Under the pieces are notes generated by a model. The model was not told the DNA's origin and searched no databases. It saw only the letters and a program-made list of their open reading frames with translations. From positions 1,006,001-1,070,000 of the forward strand of contig CAJHNH020002557.1 of NCBI GenBank assembly GCA_905116865.2: 64,000 nucleotides of DNA. Direction: 5' to 3'. Of the stretch, positions 27,901 to 42,900 are shown one piece after another. The position numbers and the translations under genes were made by a program. This DNA comes from Candidula unifasciata. Taxonomy: Eukaryota > Mollusca > Gastropoda > Stylommatophora > Geomitridae. How positions within the stretch are numbered: position 1 is the stretch's first letter; every line of letters begins with the position of its first letter.

Positions 27901-30900
27901 GTATCAACAGTTATAAGAACAAGAAGACAACAATACACTGGCCATGTTCTGACCTTGCTTGTATCAACAGTTATAAGAACAAGGAGACAGCAATACACTG
28001 GCCATGTTCTGACCTTGCTTGTATCAACAGTTATAAGAACAAGAAGACAACAATCCCTTTGGCATGTTCTGACCATGCTTGTATCAACAGTTATAAGAAC
28101 AAGAAGACAACAATACACTGGCCATGTTCTGACCTTGCTTGTATCAACAGTTATAAGAACAAGGAGACAGCAATACACTGGCCATGTTCTGACCTTGCTT
28201 GTATCAACAGTTATAAGAACAAGAAGACAACAATCCCTTTGGCATGTTCTGACCATGCTTGTATCAACAGTTATAAGAACAAGAAGACAGCAATACACTG
28301 GGCATGTTCTGACCTTGCTTGTATCAACAGTTATAAAAACAAGGAGACAGCAATCCCTTTGGCATGTTCTGACCTGGCTTGTATCAACAGTTATAAGAAC
28401 AAGAAGACAACAATACACTGGCATGTTGTGACCTGGCTTGTATCAACAGTTATAAGAACAAGAAGACAACAATACACTGGCCATGTTCTGACCTGGCTTG
28501 AATCAACAGTTATAAGAACAAGAAGACAACAATACACTGGCCATGTTCTGACCATGCTTGTATCAACAGTTATAAGAACAAGAAGACAACAATACACTGG
28601 GTATGTTGTGACCTGGCTTGTATCAACAGTTATAAGAACAAGAAGACAACAATACACTGGGTATGTTGTGACCTGGCTTGTATCAACAGTTATAAGAACA
28701 AGAAGACAACAATACACTGGGTATGTTGTGACCTGGCTTGTATCAACAGTTATAAGAACAAGAAGACAACAATACACTGGGTATGTTGTGACCAGGCTTG
28801 TATCAACAGTTATAAGAACAAGAAGACAACAATATACTGGCATGTTGTGACCTGGCTTGTATCAACAGTTATAAGAACAAGAAGACAACAATACACTGGC
28901 ATGTTGTGACCTGGCTTGTATCAACAGTTATAAGAACAAGAAGACAACAATACACTGGGTATGTTGTGACCTGCCTTGTATCAACAGTTATAAGAATAAG
29001 AAGACAACAATACACTGGCATGTTGTGACCTGCCTTGTATCAACAGTTATAAGAACAAGAAGACAACAATACACTGGGCATGTTGTGACCTGGCTTGTAT
29101 CAACAGTTATAAGAACAAGAAGACAACAATACACTGGACATGTTGTGACCTGGCTCGTATCAACAGTTATAAGAACAAGAAGACAACAATACACTGGGCA
29201 TGGCCACATCTTGAGGAGAAGCAAGCAGAGAACCATTCTACAGGTACTAAAATGGGAAACAAATGTATGATTTTTTTTTTCAGAGTGGTGGTATACAAGA
29301 GAAGCTCTAAAATAAATGTTTTTAACAGATGTTCAAGCCCTAAGTGTTGTATAACGGAACCATAAGATGATGGTGATGATGATGGTCTGATGTTCTGGCT
29401 TCAAATTTGGCAACAAAAGATTTTACAGTAGTGATAGTTTTTTTTTTGCAGTGAGTGAGTGAGTGAGTGAGTAAGTGAGTGAGTGAGCAAGCGAGCAAGC
29501 GAGTGAGTGAGTGAGTGAGTAAGTGAGTGAGTGAGTGAGTGAATGAGCGAGCTTGCGTAATGCCACACAATGGCAACATACCATGAACAGGAGTGAGTCA
29601 GTGAGTGAGGCAGATGTGTTTGTGTGTGTATGTGCGTGAGAGAGAGTGTGTGTGTGTGTGTGTTAGCATCAGTATATGTTTGAAATAATGTTTGTGTATG
29701 TGTGTGATATGTTAAATATAAACAATAAAAGACTGTGTGTGAAAAAGAGCATATATTGGTGCAGTAGTGTAAAAGAGAACCAAAAAATGCAACACAACTC
29801 AGAATACAGTGGATCGGTAAGCATGATGTGATTTCAATGCGATCTAAAGACACACACACACAAATTTGTCACACAAAATCAAAACCAGACACAATAACTA
29901 CAAAAATGAGAACTCACTGATGTCCTGAGGTTCATCAGACTCATCAGAACCAATCTTGGTGATGCCCTCCTGTAACAAACGTGGTCATGAGAAGCTCTGT
30001 CATTTTACTATCACTTCAGAGACACAGTAAGTTCACATTTCAATATGGCTGGATACAAGGCTGCTAGCTGTGGTATGTGTGGCTCAGGGGCTTAGTTGTG
30101 GGTGATCAATCGACCGATCAGATTATCCTTATGAGGCTGCCATCTAAAAGTTTGCCATACCATCCTGAGATTTTTTTTTTTTTTTTTTAGCATTCACTAA
30201 ACTCTGTTGGAAAGTTCTGGTTGTATGTCCACTTCTAGACTTTGGTCTCTTCCACAACTTGAATATAGCACATATGGTTTAGAGATCTATTTATTTGTAT
30301 GCAGACTGTTGGTTCCCCACCCCTCAAACAGATGCGCTCCGACTTTAGAGGAACAAATCCCTAATAAGTCGCCTTTTATGATATGCTTGATAGATAGTTA
30401 ATCAGTTTATTCTTTGTCTTCCCCCAAAATGGGGCTCCGGAACTCAAATGGGAAATCCTGAGATTTAAAAAAAATCTCAGTCTGGATGGCAGACCAACAA
30501 GGCAGATTCCAGATACCCTGTGCAACCTCAAAAGAGTTATAGTTAGGGCATTCATAGTGGCTGCACCAGACGTGATGAGTTTAGAGTTATTTACAGCAGT
30601 GTTCTGACAGCCACTTCAGGTGGCTTCATCATCATTATATAATGACAGTGATAATGACAGTGATAATGACAGTGATAATGACAGAGATGATGACAGTGAT
30701 AATGACAGTGATGATGACAGTCATAATGACAGTGATAATGACAGTGATAATGACAGAGATGATGACAGTGATGATGACAGTCATAATGACAGTGAGGATG
30801 ACAGTCACAATGACAGTGAGGATGACAGTCACAATGACAGTGAGGATGACAGTCACAATGACAGTCACAATGACAGTGATGATGACAGTCATAATGACAG

Positions 30901-33900
30901 TGAGGATGACAGTCACAATGACAGTGAGGATGACAGTCACAATGACAGTGAGTATGACTGTGATTATGACAGTGATTATGACAGTGAGATGAAAGTCATA
31001 ATGACAGTGAGGATGACAGTCATAATGACAGTGAGGATGACAGTCATAATGACAGTGAGGATGACAGTCATAATGACAGTGAGGATGACAGTGATCCTGA
31101 CAGTGAGGGTGACAGTGATCCTGACAGTGAGGGTGACAGTGATCCTGACAGTGAGGATGACAGTCATAATGACAGTGAGGATGACAGTCATAATGACAGT
31201 GAGGGTGACAGTGATCCTGACAGTGATCCTGACAGTGAGGGTGACAGTGATCCTGACAGTGAGGGTGACAGTGATCCTGACAGTGAGGGTGACAGTGACA
31301 ATGACAGTGAGGATGACAGTAATGATGACAGAAACAGCAATAATGACAATCATTACAATAACAACAGTAGTTTCCCACCTTCAGATGAAACAGCATGACA
31401 CCAGTGCTGAGAAGGTCATCGCTGATGCCAATCAGATGAGGCAAGGTGGAGTCCAGAACCACGCCCACACCTTCATGCCGCAGGGCCAGACTCTTCTCTC
31501 TCATCAAACTGGCAGACTCGTTCCACTTCTCCGCCCACTCTTCAGTCAAAACTTTCACCTGAAATTGGGAGGGGGTGGGGATAGGGGGGGATATTTTGTT
31601 CAGGTAATCACAAGCTAAGATCTCCCACCCTTCTTTTTTTTTTTTCCTTAGCGTTCACGGGCTGTAAACTATGGCAGAAAGTTCTGCTTGTTTGTCCACT
31701 ACTGGACTTTTGTCGTGATTCGGAATTTGAGTTGTGCATGAACATCCATTTTACAAACCTAGCTTATTTGTATGCAGACGGTTCTTTGCCTCTCAGGGTG
31801 ATGCACTCCAACTCTGAAGGAAACGCCCCTAATCAGTCGCCCCCTGTGAAATGCCTGTCAGGGTGGGGGGGGGGGGGGGGGGAGGGGGCAGTGGGTCCAA
31901 TCATTGTTCTCCAAGATGGAACCCCTGGAACCCACCCCAGCCAGGGTCTTTTTTTTTTTTTTCAAAGTGATCTTGACTTCAAGGTCAACCTAACCTAAAG
32001 CTGATACCAGCAAATGTTCTCAGGAGTAAAGTCAATGGAATGAATGAATCAATCGAGAATTGACAACACTGCACTCAGGACAATCCCACATGTGCTCCAT
32101 CCACTTCTTCAGCAGTAAACAAAGAGTCGACATGCTGTCGCAGCTGCCCTTGTTTTCTAATTCTTACTCTATCTTTATTTACCAATGGATAAGATATCAA
32201 GCTCAGTACACGCACAAAACTGCTCCGGCCAGGGAAGAGTCAACGGAAGAGCTGTGGTAGTGCAGCGGCTAAACGCTCACTTGCCGCCCCAATGGCCTTA
32301 GGTTTGAATCCACACCAGGCAGATTTTTTTCATTTTTTTATTTCCTGAAAAGTAAAGGTGTTGGACATAATGCTGACCACATCACCCATCGAGAGCCGAT
32401 TGGCCTATACACTCAGGAGCCTAGCATCATATACCCGATACACCACTGGAGTCAAAGAGTCCTGTTTTCTTCTCAAAGTAACTGGACATGGTAATAATGT
32501 CCACAACACTTAGCAAACGAGGACTGGGGTCTATGGAAATCTTGCACCAGCTCCGTGTATGCGATAAATCTCAAAATATGTTTTACCGAGACCAAAATAT
32601 TGCAATTGTTTTCTTTAATTTCTTTGATTAGGTCCCCTTTCAGTCCTGGCACCTCTAGAACATCTATAATTTTGTTTCCATGGAAAGTCTTTGTATACTT
32701 CCACATCTCCAGGTCTTCAATTGATCTATCCAGTACCTTATTTATTGTCCACGTCTGTGTGCCTCCACAGCAGTAACACTGACAATTCCTATGTTTAATG
32801 TGTTGTTTATCTTTGTAGATGTTTTTCTCGCTTTGAAAATATTAGGAGGGGCATTCATATTTTTTTTTCTATGATTTTTTTTGACTTCTCTCATCATACA
32901 GGACACCTTTCTACACCAGTGGTGCAGCTGACATATGGTGCTAGCCTCATACTTGTATAGACCAATCGGGGCTAGGTGGGTGACGTGGTCAGCATCACCG
33001 CAGCCGCCTTTACTTAAAAGGCTTTATAGCTGGTACCCATTTTAGGCTGGGTCAACCCGGAAGTCAAGGTCATTTTTTAAAAAGAAAATCAGACTCTTTA
33101 CAGATCCGAACCCAAGACCTTCGGGCCAGAGATGAACATCTAGCCACTACACCACTGCAGCTCCCACCATCATACTGATAGACATTTTAACATATGGACT
33201 GGAAGAAGTCAACGTGAGTCTAATATGACCCAGAGGTCAGAACTTGAATCGAACTCAAGTGCGATTTACTAACAACTTTTGACTTCACTTGGAGTATTTT
33301 CTAGCAACTCGTGACTTGACATGCGACTTGTAGTTTCAATGACTTAGTACGACTCATTCTTCATGGCAAGCCACTTTGAAGTTTGATGATAAATGTCATG
33401 GTTTAAAACATATAAAATCAAAATCTAACAACTGTTGGCTATTGTTCTGGTATTATAACAGATTAACTAGTTTAATCAATAAGCACTGTTTCATGCACAA
33501 CTTGCAAATGACTTAATACATGAGGAGACTTGACTCTGAGTCATTCTGGGTGACTTGAGACTTGACTTAGGACATGATGTCAGTGACTTGGGACTCGACT
33601 AGGACCTGAAGGGTGACGACTTGGTTCAACCTCTACTATGAACAGTTGGAAACATTACAAACAACCTCAAGTATGGAGATGGCACCTAATTCTAATGCAT
33701 TTACCCAAAAAAGAATCCATCAGTACCGAACATACTGCCAGACAAGAAGCTCAAAAATATCAAACATTTCACTTACCCTGGCTTCGTTTTCATGCAGCTT
33801 TTCCTGCACTCGCGGAGAGGTATCCTGTAACAAGAAACAAGAGGTCAAGTTTTGTCATTAGTCCACGGTCAATAACTTGACATAGAAAATGGAGCTCACG

Positions 33901-36900
33901 AGTTTTAGAGGAATTGTCAATGTTCTACATTACTTTCTACTACAGGTTTAGAGGCACTGTCATCGTCTTCGGTCTTCGAAGTTATTCCTTTCTCTAAATT
34001 TTCAGCCCTGTTACTCATTCTCATGCAAACTGACTGACTCATTCTAATTCTGCCTCTCTCTGATGCCCTAGGGGTAGAGTAGTGGCTCTCAAACTTCCTA
34101 ATGTCCCGACCCTTTAATACATTGTCTCCTGTTGTGGCGACCTACAAACAATTATTTTCCTTCATAACTTCAATGTGTATGTGTTTTTCTATGGTCTTAG
34201 GCGACCCCTGTGAAAGGATCATTCGACCCCCAGGTTGAGAACCACTGGTGTAGAGGTATGTTAAACTGTCATGGGGTCTAGATTCGTGGTTTGGACACCC
34301 ATGGCCTAGAAGAATTACAGTACTTTAGGATTTAGCTATTTCCACATCTACCCAGAAAGATTACAGTACTTTAAGGTTTAGCTATCTCCACATCTACCCA
34401 GAAAGATTACAGTACTTTAAGGTTTAGCTATTTCCACATCTACCCAGAAAGATTACAGTACTTTGAGGTTTAGCAATTTCCACATCTACCCGGAAAGATT
34501 ACAGTACTTTAGGGTTCAGTTATTTCCGCATCTACCCAAAAAGATTACAGTACTTTAAGGTTTAGCTATTTCCATATCTACCCAGAAAGATTACAGTACT
34601 TTAAAGTTTAGCTATTTCCACAACTACCCAGAAAGGTTACAGTACTTTAAGGTTTAGCTATTTCCACATCTACCCAGAAAAATTACAGTATTTTAGGGTT
34701 TAAGTAATCCCACATTTATGAAGCAGTTTTACAGTACTTTGAGATTTAAGTAATTCCATTTTTCTCCAGCAGTATTACAGTACTTTAGGATTTAAGTAAC
34801 TCTACTTTTACTCAACAGTATTACATTACTTTAGAATTTAAGTAATTCCACTTTTTATCCAACAGTAATACAGTACTTTAGGATTTAAGTAATGGCACTT
34901 TTTATCCACTAGTATTACAGTACTTCAGAATTTCAGTTTTAATTAATTACACTTTTAACAAGAAGTATTAAAGTACTCCTGGACTTTAGTATTTCTAGAT
35001 TTATTCATTCCACCCAAAAGTATTAAAGGACGATACAATTCATTACATATTTCTAGTATAACAGTCCCTAAAGATCTTATTTACTATTTATTTAGTCTTG
35101 TCTTTACTACCCTTGAGAGTAGCAGATAAAGGAGAATGCATACACCATTACAATCTAAGAAAACAAATATTAAATGCTGGACATTTGAAGCTGGTAAGAA
35201 AATGACTTTTACATGGAAATTGCTCCTCGTTGCTGAATATAAGTAGAGAGATTGAAACACTTACCACGTTTCCTTCCAATAAAGATCGGAGTCGTGCAAT
35301 CTCCTCTCTTAATTCTCGTATAAGTTTCACATTTGCATCCTGAAAACAATCAAGAGAAAAATACATCTCAGATTCTCATTTAATCTTCTCACACTGAGAA
35401 CACTAAATCAATGGGTAGGGACCCCGCTGAAACTCCAGAAAAATCCTTTAACAAAAACAATTTTACACAGGTCACTAATAATTTTGTTACAAAATGTATT
35501 TTTCTATTTGCTTTAAATTGTTAGTGTGTTTTTGTTGTTCAAATATACAAAGATCTATGAAGAGGATAATCAATAGACATAAACATCATGAAGTAGTAAA
35601 GGAATACATTCCTCAGGAAATCCCCCCCCCCCCTTATATATATATACATATATGACTCATACCTTGACCTCTACCACTGAGGCCTATGGGAAATTTTGAA
35701 ACTAATGTGGCATTTAACTCTTTCAGGCCCATGAATTTTGACAGACTTGGCCCACATTAATTTCCCTTTACAAAAATGGCAGATGGGTGGGTGTACAAGA
35801 AAGGCTGTAGAGATTGTAATATACTTCTAATCCCTATAAAAGTATATATTTTTTAAAAGAGAAATGAATGTACTTTTTGAATCTGATGATAAGTGTTTGT
35901 TTGATTTCGTTATAGTTAGTGGAAAAGAAGAATTCAGCAGGTGTTAATTTCACAAGGACAACATTTCACAAAAAAATTCTTCACTTACCATGGTTTTGCA
36001 GCCACAAGAATAGTAAATATCCAAATTTGAGAACAAAACTTCAAAGTTTGTTCAATTTCCTAACATATTCTAAAGTTATGATAACTTTCTGGGTTAGTTT
36101 ATCACTCAGGGGGCTCTTAGTTCCCACCGAGTGCTAAGCAAAATTTCAGAGAAAAAATGGCAGAAAAATGAGCATTACACACACACTATTTACTATTCAC
36201 TTTGTACAGTTATTTACAGACTGTAGCTGCGATGATTTCAATGTAGCTTAGCCATAGTATAGTACTTCTCTTTGTTTAGAGCACTTTCCTTCTTTTACAC
36301 CATAAATATGGTAGTATGGGACATTGTGTAATAAACTCGTCAGAATCGCTAGATTCCGAACAGCTGATCGCTCAGCTTCACTGGTGAAAATTCACTGTCC
36401 GAATCACTTTCCGAAAAATCTAAATTTTAATTATCATTATCACAATTAAAAACATCTTACTGAAACAATTTCAGAGCTTCGGCCGCAGAAAGACGCATTC
36501 TGGGACCTGTTCTTGTGGTTAGAACATTGGTATTCAGTGCTCTCAAAAACGAACTTAGAAAATTAACTGTTAAAAAAAATTTGATGTTTTTTTCTCTCAA
36601 ATTATCCACGTGTGGTTTAGTCCAAGAAATGAAACTAAAAGGATTTCGTCAGAGTGACTTTCCCTGAATAGGTTATTTGTACCTCCAAACATTAAAAACT
36701 AGTACGAACGCGCGTGCGAAGCAAAATGTAAGAGATACACAATTAACGATGACACCGTTGTTTGGGCAGAACGGAACTTCTCAAACTACGCTCACACCGT
36801 TGTTTGGGCCTTAAAGAGTTAAAAAACTATTTAGTTCAATCCCCCCCCCCCCCCCAACCCCACTCCCGCATTTTTTGATAACGTTTTTATATCCTGATCT

Positions 36901-39900
36901 CCTAAATGTTTGCGCAGACACAAAAACAGCCAATAGCATTAACTATGTGTCTCGTAAACAGGGCACTGTATGCAAGTCGGAAAAGTGACATTTACAAGGA
37001 ACTGGACCCGACTATAAGTGCTGGTTTGCAGGCTTCTCGGGATAAAAGGGCTGAACACAATAAAAACAAGATAACAATTACAGAAAGAGGTACAAGGAAT
37101 AAGTTTACAAAGAACTTGCCATGATGTGGTTGAGGCTTAAGCATTTGGAGACAAAAGGCAGAAGAAGCGTAACATAATTAACATTGCAGTTATCATTTCT
37201 TCTTTTATCCTCTGCCTTTTATAAAAGAAATTTAAAAATTGACACTTCTGATAACAAAATCTCAACAGAAATACCAGTTAAGTTTTTTTAAAAACCAGAA
37301 TGTTCTCTTTGGTTCACAAAGCAGCAGCACTGACCTCATTCACAGTTGGTCTGTTAATGATGTTCTTGGCTCGATTGGCGTACCTCAAAGTGCTCAAGGT
37401 CTCGCCATAATTCACGTCTGCTGGAGAAATGGCTGAAAACAATCAAGAATATGCACTGATAACAACTTTAAAGAAACCGCTGAACCAATGAAAAAAAAAA
37501 GGAAATACTTGGCATGACCTGTATAAAGTAATGACCCAATCTAAGAAAAGTTGGCTTTCATAATCAAACTTCAACACATTGGATGGTAAATGAACAATAA
37601 ACATATATGTAGGTAGCTCAGATGTTAAAAAAAAAAAAACATTTCAACAAAATATTTATCCATGAATTACCCACTTCATCCCCTTTTTAAATTGCAGGCT
37701 TGTTTATTTTGGTTAAAATCTCACTGTGTGAGTTCCAGGGGGAAGGTGGTGGGGAGGGGGGGGGGGTGTATAGACGCAGTGCCCTCCTAACAAGCATGTT
37801 GTAAGAGAAAACTAATCAGGGCTGTTTCCTTTGAAGTCGGGGTGCATTCTGCCTGAGGATGAGGAACCAACAGTCTGCACATATATTGCAGATCTGTAAA
37901 ATGGATGCGCATGCAAAATTCAAGTTCTGGATCAAGACAAGAAAAGAAGAAGGTTAAAATCTTTGCTTGTTTATGTGTGCAACTTGCCTCTGTTGAGCCA
38001 ATTACTTATAATTTGTGTTAATTTTATTTATTTTTTTCTTTATATCAGCATGACAGTGGCAACCAGGTTAAAAGTAGACCTATTTGTCCCCCTGTATGTT
38101 GAGTTAGTTAGTAAGTAGCGTATCCTTTACAGGATGTTGCAGAACCAACCCAAGCATTTTTCCATGTGGTTTTTTTAAGGAATATTTTACGTTCAGTAGT
38201 TTGCCACTGCTTTTCTGAACGGTCAACTATTAGTACCACTGTTAGAACCAACGCAAGACAAACCGTCCGCAGCTGGGATGGAAACCAGCATCCTGGCATT
38301 ACAAAGCACATTCACAATGCCTAAGCAACAGATGCCGACATATGTTAAGTTTCAAATGTAAACTATCCTTTTTAATCACTGAGTCAGTATAAGCAGGATG
38401 GATACTGTCTGGTCAGGTGTTCTGCTGCACAATTTGACCCAGAGAGCTTTTACCACAGCGCATCATAAAGTAGCTCCCATCTCAGAGGAGCAGCAGCAGT
38501 GAATCCATCAGCTTGCTCACAGCTGAAAAGAGTACGCCCGCGTGTGCACACACACACATCCTGGGAGAAATCCATACATGCTCTTAACCTTAGACCACAT
38601 GACTGACTAGGCTGCAAGTATTTCTGACTTTTTAAAGAGTTCTGAAGCAGCCATTACTCTCTATGCCACCATATGTCTCAGACTACCCTTAGTGGCAAGC
38701 CCAAGCCAACTGAGAAGCAGCTGGCCACATGATTAGGAACATAGGACTCCTGTGGTCTGAATCATTGGTAAGCTTGGGGATTATTTTCTGACAGGGACAC
38801 TAAATACAATCTTAACCTGCACGGTCCATGGCAACAGCACTAGCCATGTGACCTTAAATCCTCAGACCCGCTTTGCCTACACTAAAACAAGTAGTTAATA
38901 CAGGTAGTGATGATAGTGTCTATAAGCTAATCAACAGACACAAAGCCTTTCCTTGACCAACTCAATCTTCCTCTGAACAAAACAACTCACTGGCTATCAT
39001 GACTGTCTTTGCATTGCCTCCCAAACTGTCCTTGAGCAGCCAAGTCAGGACTGAGTCTCGGTAGGGGATGAAAGCATGTCTGCCTTTGGTTCCATTTTCT
39101 GACCTTTCAGCTGAGGATGAACAGGTGAAACCCAGTGTAAAGATTCTGAGAAAACTTGTTAATAACATAACTAGAAGGTTCTTTCTCTAGAACCCGCATG
39201 ACAAAAGAAACAGAAGGAGATCTATAAACACGCGAAGAAGAGAATTAGCAACATAAATTAAACATGGAGAGAAAATGGAATAAGTTACAGAAGACAGTTT
39301 TCAGATTTCATTGTCTGCTTCCATTTCAATTCTCATAAGATATACTTTAACTCTTCTAATATCACTCAAACACTCCACAGGTTTCTTGGCAACTTCAAAG
39401 ACAGAATTATGCTCCTACTCTTTTCTATCAGTGACACATGTTATATCTTCTTCTTCTTCTTCTTCTCTTCCACCATCTCTATCAACTAGTTAAATGTGCA
39501 CTACTAGTTTAACATCGGCCTGCCAGACAGTTGAGGTTGCACAGACAGAGAAACAAAGGCACACTAAAAAGAATCGTACTGCTAATCCCACACTTACTGT
39601 GACTTCCATCTGTTGTCAGCACTGCTGAAGAACTGTCCTGGCTCATACTGGACTAATCAGCCACCTTCATACTCATAATCATTGCTAATTTGGATGAAAG
39701 TGGGCAAACAACAACAATGTACATTACTATTTAACTACTTCTGTCCTTCAAGTGTCTCACCTGAACGCAGATAAACCAAAAGATTTATTAATTTAAAACC
39801 CATCTTCTTGGGACAGCAGGGGATAAAGTAACAACTGCCCGGGAAGACTGTTATGTGAAAACTAAATTCCTAAACAGAAAACCACCAACAAACTCGGGTA

Positions 39901-42900
39901 AAAACTTACCTAATAAAGAAATCACATTTCCCAGACTAACCAGAGATTTATTGATGCTTCCTCCTTCCTTCAGCCTCTGACCGGTGGCTCCAGAAGCATC
40001 AGCACGCTCACTGTAACAATCAACAATAAAAAGGACTTTACCTGGGACCAACAGAAAACTCTTAGAATAAATCTTCTTTTTTCCCATTCACCAGCTGTAA
40101 ACTCCAGCGGAAAGTTACTGCCTATGTTATACCACTTCTGCGGTGTAGGGGGGGGGGGGGGGGGGGGGGGCTTTGAGCCTGACGATTGACGGCCACATAG
40201 CTCATGCTGTCGCCACGGCTGTGCAGGCGAGGATTATATCCCCCCCCCCCCCCCCTCCGACATAAAAATATCTTCAACCTTACCAAGAATTCGAACCTCG
40301 CATGCGATCCAAGCATTTTAACAGTTTGGCCAGCCGTTCCTCGACCTCAACTTACAGATAAGTAATTTTGTGTATTCTTGCAGACAATGAAACAGTTAAT
40401 GTTTCATTGTCTGTTTGCGTCATACGCTAATGACGGCTTTCTACCCACAAAATTCCTAACTGTGACAACGTGAAGCTAACTAATTAGCTCTAGTATATTT
40501 TTATGGTGTTTACTGTTCATCAGTATTTTTACATTTATTCTGCCCATTCATTTATCGTTTGTCAGTTTTTATCACCATAGACAAGCCAGATTTTTGCTTA
40601 CCTTCCTGCTAGATCTACCAAATTAATCTTGCTCTGTCTCTCACTAGGCACTCCATCAAGAAATCTGGCCTGTATGTAGAAAACACAAAGTAGAATTTAA
40701 AAAAAAAAAAAACTGTCAGTCAATTTCTTACAATGACTTCAACAATTAGAAATGCAAACAACAACAACAATAACAACTCCTCCTCCACCTCCTCCTCCTC
40801 CTCCACCTCCTCCTCCTCCTTCTTTTTCTTCTTCTTCTTTTTCTTTACGTTCATCGTCTGTAAACTCCGGAAGAAAGTTTTGGTTGTTCAACCACCTCTT
40901 GACTTTAGTCTTGTTCCAGAACAGAAGTGGTGTGTGTACATCCGTTTTACGAACCTGAAATCTTTGTATGCAGATCATTGGTTTCCTGCCCCTCAGGCAG
41001 ATGCACACTGACTTTGAAGGAAACCTTCAATTAGCTGACTCTTAACGATATGCTTGTCTTCCCCACAGGGCAAAAACATAACAAGAGGCAAACCACAACT
41101 CAGATCAAATATACAAAGTACCCTAAAGTGAATGCACACAGACATAATAATAGTCTGCAGCTGTGGGGACAACAAATAAATAGGTAGAATGAAATGTGGC
41201 AGCAACAGCCCTGGTTAAGAAGTCTGAAAAAGACTGGGGTGGCCAAGAACGGATCTGGATAAAGAATCTGCAGAAGTAGTCTGGAGAGAACAGACCTTGG
41301 TAAACAGCTTGAAAAGACTCTGCATGACATGAACAGGTCAGGGTTCAGAGTTTCATGAAGTCTGGTTGTGGTGTGACAGGACACAACAATGGCTGTGGTG
41401 TGACAGGGCACAACAATGGCTGTGGTGTGACAGGATGCAACAATGGCTGTGGTGTGACAGGACACAACAATGGCTGTGGTGTGACAGGATGCAACAATGG
41501 CTGTGGTGTGACAGGACGCAACAATGGCTGTGGTGTGACAGGACACAACAATGGCTGTGGTGTGACAGGATGCAACAATGGCTGTGGTGTGACAGGACAC
41601 AACAATGGCTGTGGTGTGACAGGTCACAACAATGGCTGTGGTGTGACAGGACACAACAATGGCTGTGGTGTGACAGGACACAACAATGGCTGTGGTGTGA
41701 CAGGACACAACAATGGCTATGTTGTGACAGGACACAACAATGGCTGTGGTGTGACAGGACGCAACAATGGCTGTGGTGTGACAGGACACAACAATGGCTG
41801 TGGTGTGACAGGATGCAACAATGGCTGTGGTGTGACAGGGCACAACAATGGCTGTGGTGTGACAGGATGCTACAATGATTGTGGTGTGACAGGATGCAAC
41901 AACGACTACCATAAAAAACTGCAGTGCAGGCAGAGGAGTCTTTGAGCCTGAGGATTTAGTGCTTTGTGGCTAGAGCTGTTGTCATGGACTGGGCATGTTA
42001 GAGTTTCATTCTCTGCCCATGACAGGAAACAATTCCACAGTTGACGATTCCTTGGGTGGACCCAGAACCAGAGCGCCATGTGCCGGCTCTGCATACATGG
42101 AAGCCTCCTTGGATGGCGGGGAATGCCCATGATCTGCCCCTACCTTCCCTTGAAGGCCAACCGTTCCGCAGGGGGCTGCCCCAAAGGGGTACTCCGGGGG
42201 CAATACCTGCGGAGAAGGAGACAAAGTAGACACCACACAAATCAGGCAACGTCTCGACCCACACAAAACAATGGCCACAGTCAACCTAGAAATAGGCCCG
42301 ACGTCTTCCTTCGAAGTCGGAGTACAGCTGCCCATGAGGCAGGGAACATAAAAACGGTTGTACACGCAAAACTCAGGTCCAGGTAAAAGCCAAAAGTCCA
42401 AGGGGACGATTAACTGTGACCTTCTGCCGGAATTCACAGCCGGTGAACGATAATAAATAAAAATAATTCCACAGTGACTGACCTGGGTAAAGATAATGGT
42501 GAAGATGGCATGTGATCGACTGCTGACATCATTCATGTTGGTGGCCGCTGTGGTTCTGTTGGCATTTCCTTTGTTCATGAGGTTGGCTATGGCTTCATAA
42601 CTAATGACACTGTGCTTGGATAGATCTGCAGTATAAAACATGTACAGTAGTAAATGAAATCTGTTCAAGAAAAATTAAACATTAGTGCACTAGGGATATT
42701 TCCACTGATGCTCCGTCTTAATTTCAAAATGTTGCAAGGTGTTGACCCCGACCATTCAAGCATTATATTGTATAAGCATTTTGTTACACTCATGAGTCTG
42801 TCTATTCTAGACCATACTTAAATCCAAACTTAACAACCCCTCTTCTTTTATTTTCCCTTCTTATCCTAAACTTAATGAACTAACTGCCCACGGACAAGTC

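Noticed and set aside
27285..28850. 521-residue plus ORF and 364-residue minus ORF
   Set aside because: Translation of a 60-bp minisatellite; frame changes at single-base deletions and no selection for one frame is visible.
30620..31618. Asp/Ser/Asn-rich ORF resembling an acidic phosphoprotein
   Set aside because: Arises from GACAGTGATAAT units; its other half runs antisense through kinesin exon 14.
40733..41011. ORF with poly-Pro or poly-Ser runs
   Set aside because: Produced by a TCC/TTC simple-repeat tail of dispersed family D.
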